Assembly (NCBI GenBank): GCA_910574455.1
Contig: CAJSYZ010000004.1
Coordinates: forward strand, 3,225,528-3,289,527
Direction: 5' to 3'
Length of the DNA stretch: 64,000 nt
Source: Trichaptum fuscoviolaceum
Taxonomy: Eukaryota > Basidiomycota > Agaricomycetes > Hymenochaetales > Trichaptaceae
Below the pieces are notes generated by a model. It had not been told where the DNA came from, did not search any database, and was given only the letters and a program-made list of their open reading frames with translations. Position 1 is the stretch's first letter. Each line of letters starts with the position of its first letter. Below are positions 53,801 to 64,000 of this stretch, piece by piece. A program made the translations under genes and the position numbers.

Positions 53801-53907
53801 ATGGCGGAAGAGGTACTGAGTACTCATCAGCACAACGCCCTACTCTCGAGCATCCAGTTTGACTCTCACTCGAAACTTGATTTCACCTCAATTACCGAAA
53901 TCCAAGA

Positions 53908-54138
53908 ATGTCTTCCACAGTCTTCTCGTCAAACTACATGAACTTCCCTGCCTCGGCTTCTTCAGCTTCTCTACCCAGCGCCTTCTCCTTCTGCGCCCAG
54001 TCACCACGGGACGCGTACTACGCCAATGACGCATTCACCCAGTTGATTCGTCCTCAACCGGCGAGCCAGGGGCGTCGGAGGGACAGCGGCATCTACCCTT
54101 TGAGGCCCACTTGGAAGAAGCTCCTCGGGATTCATTAA
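53908..54138 (+). CDS. 76-residue small protein, left copy
   Basis: An intron-free frame from ATG 53,908 to TAA 54,136. The sequence is Ser/Ala-rich at first (FPASASSASLPSAFSFCAQS), then AYYANDAFTQLIRP, a basic patch (QGRRRDSGIYPLRP) and a conserved end TWKKLLGIH. The inverted copy differs at six residues only (3, 11, 36, 45, 47, 55), while flanking DNA differs more, so the frame appears constrained. No signal peptide or membrane segment is seen and the function is not known to me. A strong TATA box and short leader suggest regulated expression. Confidence 0.7.
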   Translation: MSSTVFSSNYMNFPASASSASLPSAFSFCAQSPRDAYYANDAFTQLIRPQPASQGRRRDSGIYPLRPTWKKLLGIH

Positions 54139-54275
54139 AATGTTCTCGATATCACCTAATGCCTAACGGCTCTCCTCTATCGACACGCGATTCGCGGTGC
54201 TCCTAAATCAAAGCTTACCACCAAAGGTTGGACAACCAACTCGATCCTCAGCATTGATCCTTTGCCTCCTCGCAC

Positions 54276-54766
54276 CGACCTCTATCGACACGCGCCTCGT
54301 TGCGCTCCGACTCGAAGTTGGTCAATATACATATCTGCGGGAATGACCCGTACACTCTCTACCATCCACCGAAGGACGACGCATATACGAAATTGGATAC
54401 ATCCATTAGACCGTTCACGTCCTTTGGCACACTGTCTTTCGACATATCACTCCGGTGCATCGCACGAAACACAGCGACGCAACGCGCCCATTATATCCCA
54501 TTCAATCAACTGTATTGATATCCTAGATCATTATTCTTCCTACTTATTCATCTGTCATATGTATATTAACAATCCTCACTGTATTACGATCGTGTACTTA
54601 ACAAAATCTTTTCCCCCTTTATAAAATACTTCTGACACACCTATGAAACATGTTATTGAGACACATGCACAAACTTCGTGAAAACAAGATTAATATATTT
54701 ATGTTCAACAGTGCGAATAAGTCAGAAAACATGGATATATGATACAATTTTACTTGGAACGAAAAA
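54276..54766. other. Intergenic spacer left of the PDI gene
   Basis: CTCTATCGACACGCG occurs twice (about 54,177 and 54,282). The rest is AT-rich 3' sequence. No gene is seen. Confidence 0.4.
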
Positions 54767-56155
54767 CTATAACTCATCCTTAACATGGTCGGTCTCGACA
54801 GCAGATTCAGCGGGAGCCTCAGGTGCAGGAGTTTCTGCTTCGACGACAACAGATTCCTCCGCAGGCACGTCCTCGGGCTCCGGTGAGGGTGTTTCAGCTG
54901 CCGCTTCCTCCGTCGCTGTGCTGGATGGCGCCTCCGTCGCAGCCTGGTTCACGTCCTCCGTCGCCGGCATACCACCCTTTGCCGATTTGTGCGGTACCTC
55001 TTGCTGTGCGCTACCATGAACATCGCCTGCGCTTCCGCCCGGAGCCACCGGTTCGTCGTCCCTCTTGATGTACTTCGAGTCCGGGGGAGAGCCCATCATT
55101 CCGGGATAGCCGTTCTGTGCGTGGAAGTTCTTCGCGCTGCCGTCCAGCACAGCCGCCTCGAAGTCAATCATATCCGCAAAGCCACCGTGCGCGAGCTTGA
55201 GCATCTCTGCCTCCTGCTGGCGTTCGATCTCGAGCTCCTTCTCGTCCGGGACGAACTCCTCCGCCGCAGCCGCCGCGTTGAGCTGGTCAAGGTCTGCCGT
55301 TCCATCCACTATCGAGTCAAAGAACTTCGAGAGTGAGTCGAACTTCATGATGCCCTGGTACATGCCCGGCTTCGTCTCGCCGGCGGGGTAGATGAGCACT
55401 TTCGGTTGACCGCTTTCACCAGCCTCAAAGCCCATCTTAACCGAGTCCTTGCCCTTGCGATCACGGTGCGAGAAGAAGATGATCTGGTCCTTGTACTTGT
55501 TTGCTAGAGTCGACCAAAGAAGTGGCATCTTGTTTGATTTGTTCATCAGAAGCGCACGGGGCTTCTTAGCGATGTCATCTGCGTTGATGGTTTTCGGAAT
55601 ATCCTCGAACTTGCTGATCTTCTTATTTTTATGAGGGATACCGCGTGACGCCCAATAGAAGAATGCACTAGCAGTACGGTCACCCTGGTATTCTACGGGC
55701 GGTTGGTCTCTACCGCGCGGGAATAACTATTCGAAGGCTTGGTTACAATACAGTATAGCTAGCCTGAATTCGACACTCACTTTCACAGTGGGGAAGCCCT
55801 TCACACCCTGGTCTGCACAGAGCTTTTTGTTCTTCGGTGCGTCACAATCGACCGCATAGAGGGGTACAAGAGGGTATAATCCAAGCGCAGCTTTGCTGTA
55901 TTCCGGCGCCATTTTTTGGCAGTGTCCACACCAAGGAGCAACGAAAGCAACAACAGACGTCAACTATGCAAGCTTTTTCGTTAGTGTCGGATATGCATGA
56001 TTAATGCTTTGAAGACGTACATTCTCCTTCATTGCTTGCTTAAATCCCTTATGGTCCAACATCTTCACAAGTGAGTCCTGAGGGAATATAGCCGCATTCA
56101 CCAGGTTCGGCGCTACAGCCAACGACAACGCGAGTAGTTTTGGCAACATCATCAT
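54767..56155 (-). CDS. ER protein disulfide isomerase (Mpd1/P5-like) with KDEL
   Basis: Three exons (56,155-56,021; 55,963-55,781; 55,726-54,767), all phase 0, give 425 residues. A signal peptide (MMMLPKLLALSLAVAPNLVN) leads to a thioredoxin domain with the redox motif APWCGHC (Cys57, Cys60), then APKNKKLCADQGVKGFPTVK with the cis-Pro context GFPT. A second thioredoxin-like part without CxxC follows (MPLLWSTLANKYKDQIIFFS, then PKVLIYPAG). A long Glu/Ala/Pro-rich acidic tail of about 110 residues ends in HVKDEL, the ER retention signal. The enzyme forms and shuffles disulfides of secretory proteins. The single active site and the unusually long acidic tail set it apart from classical a-b-b'-a' PDI. 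Confidence 0.95.
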
Positions 56156-57464
56156 CTTCAAGGTCCCGACGACAGTGAAGTCGCCCGCAGCAATCCAAAG
56201 AAAGGGGGAAGGAGGGGGAGGTTGGGAGGGAAATGCGAAGTTTCGAGACGTAGGTGCGGGACCGTGGCTATAAGTAGGCAGTCGGTGCTGGCGTGTGAGC
56301 TGACGTGGCCGACTCTCAGCGTTCCCAATTCGCTCGCACACTCACATATACACTCATTCCGACTGCTCTGCCGGTTGTTTCGAACAGCCTTCGCAGGGAA
56401 AACATGGGAGGCCATCACGGTGGGAGGCAAGTAATCGTACGCCGTGGGCGGAATTGTTGAGAACGTGCGAATCGCGGCGTGTCCCATTGCTATTCGAGCG
56501 AAAGAACTCTGTCTGAGCAATACCAACATATCCTCCAAGAATCCACGGCGTCGTCTTTTGCTTGTAATGACTGTACAAGATGCTATTACAAGCCTGAGAA
56601 TCTTGGGAGAAATGTGAAGTGCACCCAGGACCTGAGTACGCGGAGCTTCGGTGCAGCTGCCATATACACTCAGATTTTCCCCGGAAGATCTGTATATTCC
56701 TTCTTCGTAGTATAGGACCCTCCCTGATTTGGTTCAGAGAATTGAGAAGTATTCTAATGCATACTACCAGATACATGCAACTCCACCTCATCCTAAACTA
56801 CTGAAATTGATTATCCCAGTTCAAATAATTTATAGTGTGTCAATGTTATCTTCGGGTATCCGGATAACCCACCTCTGCTTCTCTACATCACACAAAATCT
56901 ATAAAGATGCCTCCTGGTTCGCATCCTGTATTGTTAGACCGGACAGGATGTATCGGGGTCATCTTACACCTAAAGGAGTCCAGATCACCCGAAGCGTGAA
57001 GAGTAATTAGGGATCTCAATCCAAAACAAATGAAGAAAGTATCGCAATATTTATTCTGCTTTCGTCCACTCATCATAGTACTAAGATGTTCACTACATTG
57101 TTTTGCAGCGCGTTTGCGTACGCGGCGCAATCACGTGATACTGTTTGGAAACGAACGGCACATCGACTCAACTTGTAAAGCGGTCCAGTTACCGATATCA
57201 AAGTAAATAAAATTCCAAGTGGCAATTAGTTCTAATGTAGCGCCAGGGTGATAGGTCGAAAGACGGATGGATAAGTACAGTAAAGATGCGATGGCAGAAA
57301 GAGTCGGCGTAGGTCAGAGCATTTAGATGACATGCAGGACTAGATGAAAGCGCTAATCCCATCCATATGTACGGTTATAGTTTCGATGCACTAGCCGACG
57401 GTGAAGCACCGTATCTCTTCCGTCGCAGACTGTATGAGATCCGCTGGTATTCCAGACTTATTCA
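56156..57464. other. Loop DNA inside the inverted duplication, no gene
   Basis: The PDI promoter is expected in the first few hundred bases. The rest shows only short frames on both strands. The minus frame at 56,354-56,791 has no domain and overlaps likely promoter sequence. Confidence 0.45.
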
Positions 57465-57601
57465 GTGTGGGGAGGCATACGATCGATGCTGAGGATCGAG
57501 AACGTTGTCGAGCCTTCGGTGGTAAACGGTGATTTAGGAGCACCGCGAATCGCGTGTCGATAGAGGAGAGCCGTTAGGCACTAGGCGTTATCGAGAACAT
57601 T

Positions 57602-57832
57602 TTAATGAATCCCGAGGAGCTTCTTCCAAGTGGGCCTCAAAGGGTAGATGCCGCTGTCCCTCCGACGTCTCTGGCTCGCCGGCTGAGGACGAGTTAATTT
57701 GGTGAATGCGTCATTTGCGTAGTATGTGTCCCGAGGTGACTGAGCGCAGAACGAGAAGGCGCTGGGTAGAGAAGCTGAAGAAGCCGAGGCGGGGAAGTTG
57801 ATGTAGTTCGACGAGAAGACTGTGCAAGACAT
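57602..57832 (-). CDS. 76-residue small protein, right copy
   Basis: The ATG at 57,832 reads MSCTVFSSNYINFPASASSA and ends TWKKLLGIH before TAA at 57,602. It is in the same promoter and leader context as the left copy. Substitutions relative to it are S3C, M11I, A36T, Q45K, I47T and G55R. Both frames are intact, so both copies may be expressed. Confidence 0.7.
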   Translation of the reverse strand: MSCTVFSSNYINFPASASSASLPSAFSFCAQSPRDTYYANDAFTKLTRPQPASQRRRRDSGIYPLRPTWKKLLGIH

Positions 57833-57939
57833 TCTTGGATTTCGGTGAGCGAGGTGTAGAAGTCAAGTTTTGAGTCAAACAGGTAGTGGCGGATGCTCGA
57901 GAGTAAGGCGTTATGGGCACTCAGAGTCTCTGCCGCCAT

Positions 57940-57948
57940 CTTTATATA
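57940..57948 (-). promoter_or_regulatory. TATA box of the 76-residue gene, right copy
   Basis: The minus strand reads TATATAAAG, 108 bases before the ATG at 57,832, identical to the left copy including the following ATGGCGG. Confidence 0.75.
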
Positions 57949-58160
57949 CCGTCGGCAGAGTGTATGTCGGGAGGCAATCCACAGCGCACAAGTGCAATCG
58001 ACCAGAGCGCCATCCCGACGAGCAGACCTTCCTTTACAAGTAGGTTACATCGGACCTGCGTGGACATACCACAGAGAAATAGATGCAAGCAGTATCCAGG
58101 ATACAGAGAGTCTTGAGCGTATTTACGTGTCGTTGTACATGAGAGGAGGACAATAAGATG

Positions 58161-58522
58161 GACGAAGAGCGATGGCACAAATGGCAGAAAACAGAAAACA
58201 GATGATTATGTAAGCGCATCTGCCAGTGTTTGCTCAAGTTCCGGACCAGTCGTCGCAAACCCGCAAGTATCTTCAAAAGCAAAACAATGTAGTTTCTTTA
58301 CGCTTGATGAGCTTCTACTGGACAACATAACCTCTAGACGCAGGTACCTGAGTGAGTAGGGAACAGATACATCGATTTCCACCATAATGAGTCCCAAATG
58401 ATTGTATAGATATAATTACATACTGAACCAAGCAAAAAGGTAGAACTAAATTATGAGCACAAATATATATATGTAGTAAGTAAGCTAGAAGGTGAGTGTA
58501 TAGTCCAGGAGAAAGGTGGTAC
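58161..58522. other. AT-rich intergenic region
   Basis: Contains ATATATATATGTAG near 58,464. It is the 3' side of the TFIIIA gene. No gene is seen. Confidence 0.4.
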
Positions 58523-60177
58523 TCAGTGGAAGTCCTGAGCGTCTACAACCCATCTATCCGCGTCCTCTCGGCTGACTTCTATATCATGAGAAGATTTGAG
58601 ATGACGCTTCAGATCGTATGCCCTCGAAAATACGAAGGGGCAGTCTATATTATCGTCGATATTCGGCATGAACGTCCGGAACGGACATGGGTGGACTTTC
58701 CGGTTGTGAAGAAGTGTCTGGGAACGATCAGCATAAGCAACGCCTGTGATGATATCGATGGCACTTGGCCCGGCGGAAGAATTCGATGAATCAGGGTTTT
58801 CCGCAACAAATATTTCGTTGATAGATGAGTGGACGCGAGCCACATGCCGTTCCAGGAGGTGTTTGTATCCAAAGGTTGCTCTGCACCCTTCGATATCGCA
58901 GATGAAGTCGCGGCGCTGCAAGTGGGTGACTTTATGGTGCGTGTCAAGTGCCTTTTTCTGTAGACGTTATGTTAACTCTGAGTGCTACGAGATAGATACA
59001 TTAGATACTCACTGATTTAAATTCTCTTCCACAACCCTCTGATTCACATATCCAGTCCCTTCCAACCTCACCTCCTCGACGTCTTTTCGCCATCCTATGC
59101 TCACTCTCATCGTCCGCGTCTCCGTCTTCAGTTCTGATAGAAGCTATCAGAGATTCTTCAACTTCCCGTTGCTCGTGGATTTTCAAGTGTGCTCGCAGGC
59201 CCTTTTGTTGAGAAAATGTTTTGCCCTTACAAGTCGGATAGGGACATATTGCGGGGTGGGCAGTACGTGTGTGGGCCTGGAGGGCCGTCCAAGTTGGAAA
59301 ATAAACGGCCTCACAAGCCGAATGTGAGCATGTATAGCGCCGCTCTGTCCGTATATTAGCGGATGTTATCTTGAATATGGAAGAAAAAAGAAATGAACCT
59401 TCATGAGTTTTGGAATGGGCCCTGAGCTTCTGAGCCGAGATAAAACTCTTCGTGCATTCGCTATGTTCACAGATGAAAGGCTTCGTCCCTTTCGGGAAGT
59501 GAGTCTCGGCCATGTGAGTCCGTAGTTGATGATGTTTAGAAAACATCATATCGCAGCCCGATTCCGAACACTATAGGTGATGGTTTGTCAAATAGTCAGA
59601 GCAAAAACATATATGTTGGCGAACCTTGAACGGTTTCTCTCCCGAATGCAGTGCCTCATGCCTTTTGAGATGCTGAGACGTCCAGAACTTCTTGTCGCAT
59701 CCCTCACGTGTGCAAACGTGAGTACGAGCAGAGTCTGGCAAATGTATCCTGAAATGTGCTTGCAAATGGCATTCGCGAAAATAACTGTTTCCACAGGCGG
59801 AGCAAACGAAGGGCCTCTGCGAGCCGCACTCAACACGTCAGTAATTTATTTTTGTACAATGTTATAGACATTCTTACTTCGCCGGTATGTGTTCGTTCAT
59901 GCTCTTCCAAGCGGCACGGCTTCGTGTAGGATTTGTCGCATCCCTGAAAGACGCATCTATACCTCCGTTTCTCGTCGAATACAACTTTCCCGTTGACAAT
60001 TATCGGCGCCCTATCAAGCCTTATTTTGCTCGACGATGCGATGGAAGTTGCAGACAGATTCGATACGGTGTCACCTTCGGATTCGCTTCCGCCCGAGAGT
60101 TGTAGAACTAGGCTTTCGCGTCTCTTGCGTTTCCCAAGGACTGGAGGGACTACCACAGTAGTTCTTGTACCACTCAT
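58523..60177 (-). CDS. TFIIIA-like protein with ten C2H2 zinc fingers
   Basis: Starts at 60,177 ([20 protein letters not shown]) and runs over about six exons to a TGA at 58,523. The first two exons are 60,177-59,878 and 59,816-59,625. Ten fingers follow in order: [158 protein letters not shown]-type [19 protein letters not shown], and a last [15 protein letters not shown] basic/acidic linker with KRRRGGEV splits fingers 7 and 8. This arrangement is that of fungal TFIIIA (fission yeast Sfc2 also has ten), which binds the internal promoter of 5S rRNA genes and recruits TFIIIC and RNA polymerase III. It is divergent from STT3. Confidence 0.85.
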
Positions 60178-60401
60178 CTTGGAATTGAAGGCATAGAGTA
60201 TCAGCAGAGCGAAGAGGGTTCGAAGGCAACAGAGTACAAGAGACGGAAAGTAGGTTGTTGAAATTTCTTGTTCTTAATTTAGCATGATCTATTTTTAGCG
60301 CGTCAAGTTTGGACACGTCGACCTCATATAACACGTCGTGCTCAACATTCTCTTTCTTCTTTAACACCACTACCCGACGACAAAACATTGAGTGAGCGGC
60401 C
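60178..60401. promoter_or_regulatory. Divergent promoter of TFIIIA and STT3
   Basis: Only 224 bases separate the two start codons. No strong TATA box is seen, only AT-rich TTAATTTAGCATGATC in the middle. Housekeeping genes on both sides fit a shared bidirectional promoter. Confidence 0.6.
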
Positions 60402-63369
60402 ATGGCATTGGCCTACTCGCTTCCCTCGGGGCTGCCACCTTCGCTGGTGACAAATTTTGCCTCCCTGCTGCGCATCCTTGCCCTTCTTTTCATTTCTGGA
60501 GCTGCTATTTCGTCAAGACTTTTCGCTGTTATCAACTATGAGAGTATCATCCATGAATTGTGAGTCTCATCGGAATACGGTACCTTTTGTATCTTCTAAA
60601 TGAAATCCGCAGTGACCCGTGGTTCAACTTGTAAGCTATACGCTACCTACCAACAGATCAAACAGACCTCTAAAGCGACCTATTTACAGCCGAGCGACAA
60701 AAGTGTTAGCTTCCCAAGGGTTCTATGTGAGTATATATTCAGCTAATTCATCGGAATGACTGGCTTATCTTTATGTAGGAATTTTGGAACTGGTTTGATC
60801 CTACCGCATGGTACCCTCTGGGTCGTGTAGTAGGAGGAACTATCTACCCTGGTCTGATGGCGACGAGCGGGGTCATCTACAATGTCCTTCATTATTTTAA
60901 CCTCCCCGTGGACATTCGGAATATCTGCGTCCTCCTCGCCCCTGGATTTAGTGCCCTGACTGCATGGTCGACTTATATGTGAGTTCAAAGAAGGCAATAT
61001 GGTTTTCTATTGAGAGAGGAAATGCACGAAGCTCTGGTCGAGAGCACTTTCGCTGTTATTCTGGTTTTTACGATTTTCTGTTCGAGTTTTCAGAGCCGCT
61101 TCTCTTCTCTACCACCATGATGATCTCCGTTTTTGTTTCTTTCGAAAAAAATATTCTTGACTTTCCCCTTGTTCGATTCTGACCTTACTCGTCTAGGTTT
61201 ACGAAGGAGATGAAAGGCGAAAGCGCCGGTTTATTGGCTGCAGTGTTCATTGGTATCGCACCGGGTTACATCTCGCGTTCAGTTGCAGGATCGTATGACA
61301 ATGAAGCTATTGCGATCTTCTTGCTCATGTTCACTTTCTACCTTTGGATCAAGGCTCTCAAAACAGGCAGTGCATTATTTGGCACTTTCGCCGCTCTTTT
61401 CTACTTCTACATGGTTGCTGCATGGGGTGGCTATGCATTCATTACGAACATGATTCCTTTACACTCCTTAATCCTCCTTCTGATGGGCCGTTACTCGTGT
61501 CGTTTGTACATCGCGTATTCTTCATGGTATGCGATAGGCACACTCTCGAGTATGCAAGTTCCCTTTGTTGGGTTTCAACCTGTTCGTACAAGCGAACACA
61601 TGGCCGCTCTTGGTGAGTGTCTGTACTCCACTTAGTCTTTCTCTAACATGACATTGTTTGCATCAACAGGTGTCTTCGGACTGTTGCAGCTGGTGGCTTT
61701 CACGGACCTCGTGCGCTCCCACGTATCCTCCAAGCAATTCCAACAGCTACTTAAGGTCTCCGTTGTTATTCTCGCTCTTCTCGGTGGAGCCGTATTTGGC
61801 CTCCTTACTATGAAGGGCTGGATCGCTCCTTGGACTGGTCGCTTCTATTCACTATGGGATACAGGCTATGCAAAGAAATACATCCCAATCATTGCCTCTG
61901 TTTCCGAGCATCAACCAACAGCCTGGCCATCCTTCTTTATGGACCTGCACATGCTTATCGTACTATTCCCTGCAGGCGTGTTCCTGTGCTTCAACGAGCT
62001 TCGCGACGAGCATGTCTTTGTCATCATATATGCCGTAGTCGCCAGCTACTTCGCAGGCGTCATGGTGCGCCTGATGCTCACGCTTACGCCGGTAGTCTGT
62101 GTTGCAGCTGCCGTGGCCTTGTCGAACCTACTGGAGACGTACATGGATCCAGTTGAGCCCGACGAAGAAATCGAAATCAAGGATGATGCGAAGAGTGATG
62201 CCGGTCTCAGTGACGCAAGCGGCGCTTCTGCGACGGCTCACCAGAGTAAGAGGAGCAAGAAAGTCGCTGCGAATGTATCGGCGAATATTTCCGCTTCCGC
62301 ATCCTCGCAAAGCATTGAAAACAAAATCGCGAACTTAGTTTCGCACAAAAGCACCAAACAATTCGGGATCTTCGGACTTGATACGCGACTTGTGGTACTT
62401 TTCAACGCATTTATGATGCTTAGCGCATTTGTCATGCACTGTACATGGGTCACCGCCAATGCGTATTCTTCACCATCCGTCGTCCTTTCGTCAAACAATG
62501 CCGACGGCTCAAAGCATATCATAGATGATTACCGCGAAGCATACTACTGGCTTCGTCAAAATACCCCTCAAAATGCTGTGATCATGAGCTGGTGGGACTA
62601 TGGATACCAAATCGCCGGTTTCGCGGATCGAACTACGCTTGTCGACAACAATACCTGGAACAATACCCACATCGCCACCGTCGGACGTGCTATGGCCAGT
62701 CCCGAAGAAAAATCATATCCCATTCTGCGCAAGCATGACGTAGATTACGTTCTGGTTATTTTCGGTGGCCTGCTTGGCTATTCCGGCGACGATATCAACA
62801 AGTTCCTTTGGATGGTACGCATCGCGCAAGGCGTTTGGCCAGAGGAAATCCAAGAGCCACAATACTTCACCCCTCGTGGGGAATACAGGGTCGATGCTCA
62901 AGCTAGTGACGCTATGAAAAACAGCTTGATGTATAAAATGTCCTACTATAGGTAAGTTTTTTTTAAATATAACTCTTGTTCTTTTTCTTCATTTGACGAC
63001 TGTGTTCGTGTACAGGTATAGCGAGTTGTTCATGGGCAGCCAGCCTGTAGACCGTGTCCGAAATCAGCAGCTCCCTAAAGCTGGCCCGACTCTTGATTAC
63101 CTTGGTTAGTCCTCCCGTGACGTTTTTATATATCAACATCTAACTATTGGACTTTACCAGATGAGGCTTTTACATCAGAAAATTGGATTGTAAGCCCACC
63201 TTAGCTTTGCGAAGATCGTGCGCTAAAGTATCAATCATGACAGGTTCGCATTTACCAAGTAAAAAAGGAAGATCTATTGGGCCGTGATCTCAAAAGCGCG
63301 AATGCCTTCACGGCTGGCAAGAAGCGTAAGCGCGGGCGCCCTCTTTCGCGTCGTAAAGCTATTCTATAG
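60402..63369 (+). CDS. STT3: STT3, catalytic subunit of oligosaccharyltransferase
   Basis: The ATG at 60,402 ([20 protein letters not shown]) opens a gene of about nine exons ending ...[15 protein letters not shown] at 63,369, roughly 780 residues. Conserved blocks are HEFDPWFNFRATK (first DxD-type loop, over two tiny exons), [48 protein letters not shown] (external loop 5), and the catalytic-domain motif [12 protein letters not shown], followed by [19 protein letters not shown]. Multiple transmembrane segments fill the amino half. A Ser/Lys-rich cytosolic insert ([17 protein letters not shown]) precedes the lumenal domain. The enzyme transfers the lipid-linked glycan to Asn in NxS/T sequons in the ER membrane. 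Confidence 0.96.
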
Positions 63370-64000
63370 ACAAGACGTTGATATGGAGGAGGTTGTAATC
63401 AAAATTTATGTATTTATTCGTGCTGGATCGAAGCCAAATAATGATAATGAGCTCATTCGGGCCAAGTTCATTGTGGAACAAGACTTCTGTCGCTTCGAAG
63501 ACATCAAGCGAAGGCGCAGGACAACGGAGATTCTTGGACTCAGTCAAGTACATCATGTCATCGGCTCTCTTTTCCCCCGTTCTTCATGGGAATACACGTA
63601 CTGAAAACATCGTACAGGTGGCTCTATAGGTCAACATGGTGCAACGACTACATACAAGTCATTTTCATACACGTCACGTCGGTCACGAGCAATACACATG
63701 GGTTGCTTCTGAAGTTCTTGATCCTTGTCTGAATGTCAAATGAGGGAAGCGATTCACTGGTAGTGCGAAAGGAGTTCGGCTCCAATTATAATGAATACCC
63801 AAGGTTGCTTCTGTGTTCAGGGACATGAAACTTCGACTATATAGATTGCGGAGCGCCAAACGTATATAAACCAAGAGCAGGCTACACTGGTCGCAGAAGT
63901 CAGACAGCTTGCTCTCTTGTTCAGGCATGCTTAACGATACTTATCAGTCTCCATCTGTGTCCTGGTCTGATAGTCTGCCAGATCTCTGGCCATCCAACCA
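63370..64000. other. Right edge, no gene supported
   Basis: 3' region of STT3 and unassigned sequence. A minus-strand frame (63,683-63,928) and an ACTATATAGATT element near 63,836 could belong to a gene beyond the window, but nothing is recognisable. Confidence 0.35.

Larger units (their letters stand above)
53580..54275 (+). repeat. Left arm of an inverted duplication
   Basis: About 695 bases match the reverse complement of 57,465-58,160. Shared landmarks are TTGTCCTCCTCTCATGTACA, the TATATAAAG box, the 76-codon gene, and CTCGATCCTCAGCAT near the inner end. The arms keep the same TATA-to-ATG distance (108 bases). Differences are scattered substitutions and small indels. Confidence 0.92.
57465..58160 (-). 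repeat. Right arm of the inverted duplication
   Basis: Reverse-complement partner of 53,580-54,275, separated from it by about 3.2 kb that contains the PDI gene. Sequence outside the arms is unrelated on both sides. Confidence 0.92.

Noticed and set aside
53506..53833. Frames in the promoter parts of the inverted arms (also 57,893-58,156)
   Set aside because: They cover the TATA box and leader of the 76-residue gene and differ in stop positions between the two arms.
54823..55336. Plus-strand frames over the PDI tail
   Set aside because: They are antisense of the Glu/Ala/Pro tail; no domain or splice support.

Overview
This window is nuclear DNA of a filamentous fungus, almost certainly an agaricomycete basidiomycete. 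Genes are split by many 45-65 base introns with GTRNGT donors. There is a Plavaka-type transposase, a PIF1/Helitron-type helicase relic, and several members of gene families that I know as agaricomycete expansions: trypsin-like GDSG proteins, KOW/Spt5-like proteins and tandem CxxC...H proteins. All coding assignments below come from reading the translation and joining exons by hand; no search was run.

The left half (about 1-31,600) is an accessory, transposon-rich block. It contains a possible LTR edge, a divergent Spt5-like gene between 15-base exact inverted repeats, and a minus-strand gene cluster ending in a membrane protein with an acidic repeat tail. Next comes a Plavaka transposase (10.7-14.7 kb) divergent from a coiled-coil gene, then a LINE RNase-H-end relic. 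Three trypsin-like paralogues follow: one decayed (17.6-19.7 kb) and two from a recent tandem duplication (20.3-23.5 and 23.9-27.1 kb). A large gene of unknown function (27.5-30.2 kb) and a helicase relic next to a third copy of the repeat seen beside the Spt5-like gene complete the block. Much of its non-coding DNA, and some exons, is studded with a small vocabulary of palindromic words (CACTGGCA, ACTCCGAGT, TTCAAGTT, ACTAGT, CCTGAGG types).

The right half (about 32,000-64,000) is ordinary conserved fungal sequence. It holds a regulator with five tandem Zn2Cys6 clusters, a GH16 glucanase, CRIPT, a secreted beta-rich protein, the actin-binding protein Abp1, RNase H2 subunit C, a tandem CxxC...H protein, a Kre9/KNH-like GPI-anchored protein, a GNAT acetyltransferase, an ER protein disulfide isomerase with a KDEL end, TFIIIA, and STT3. 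The isomerase gene lies between the arms of a roughly 0.7 kb inverted duplication, each arm carrying a 76-residue protein gene with its TATA box. TFIIIA and STT3 share a 224-base divergent promoter.

The most unusual items are the five tandem zinc clusters in one protein, the six-base in-frame insertion that creates one of the palindromic words in a paralogue, the mosaic trypsin-like family with a strongly diverged core inside near-identical flanks, and the Spt5-like gene inside a repeat framework shared with a helicase relic.
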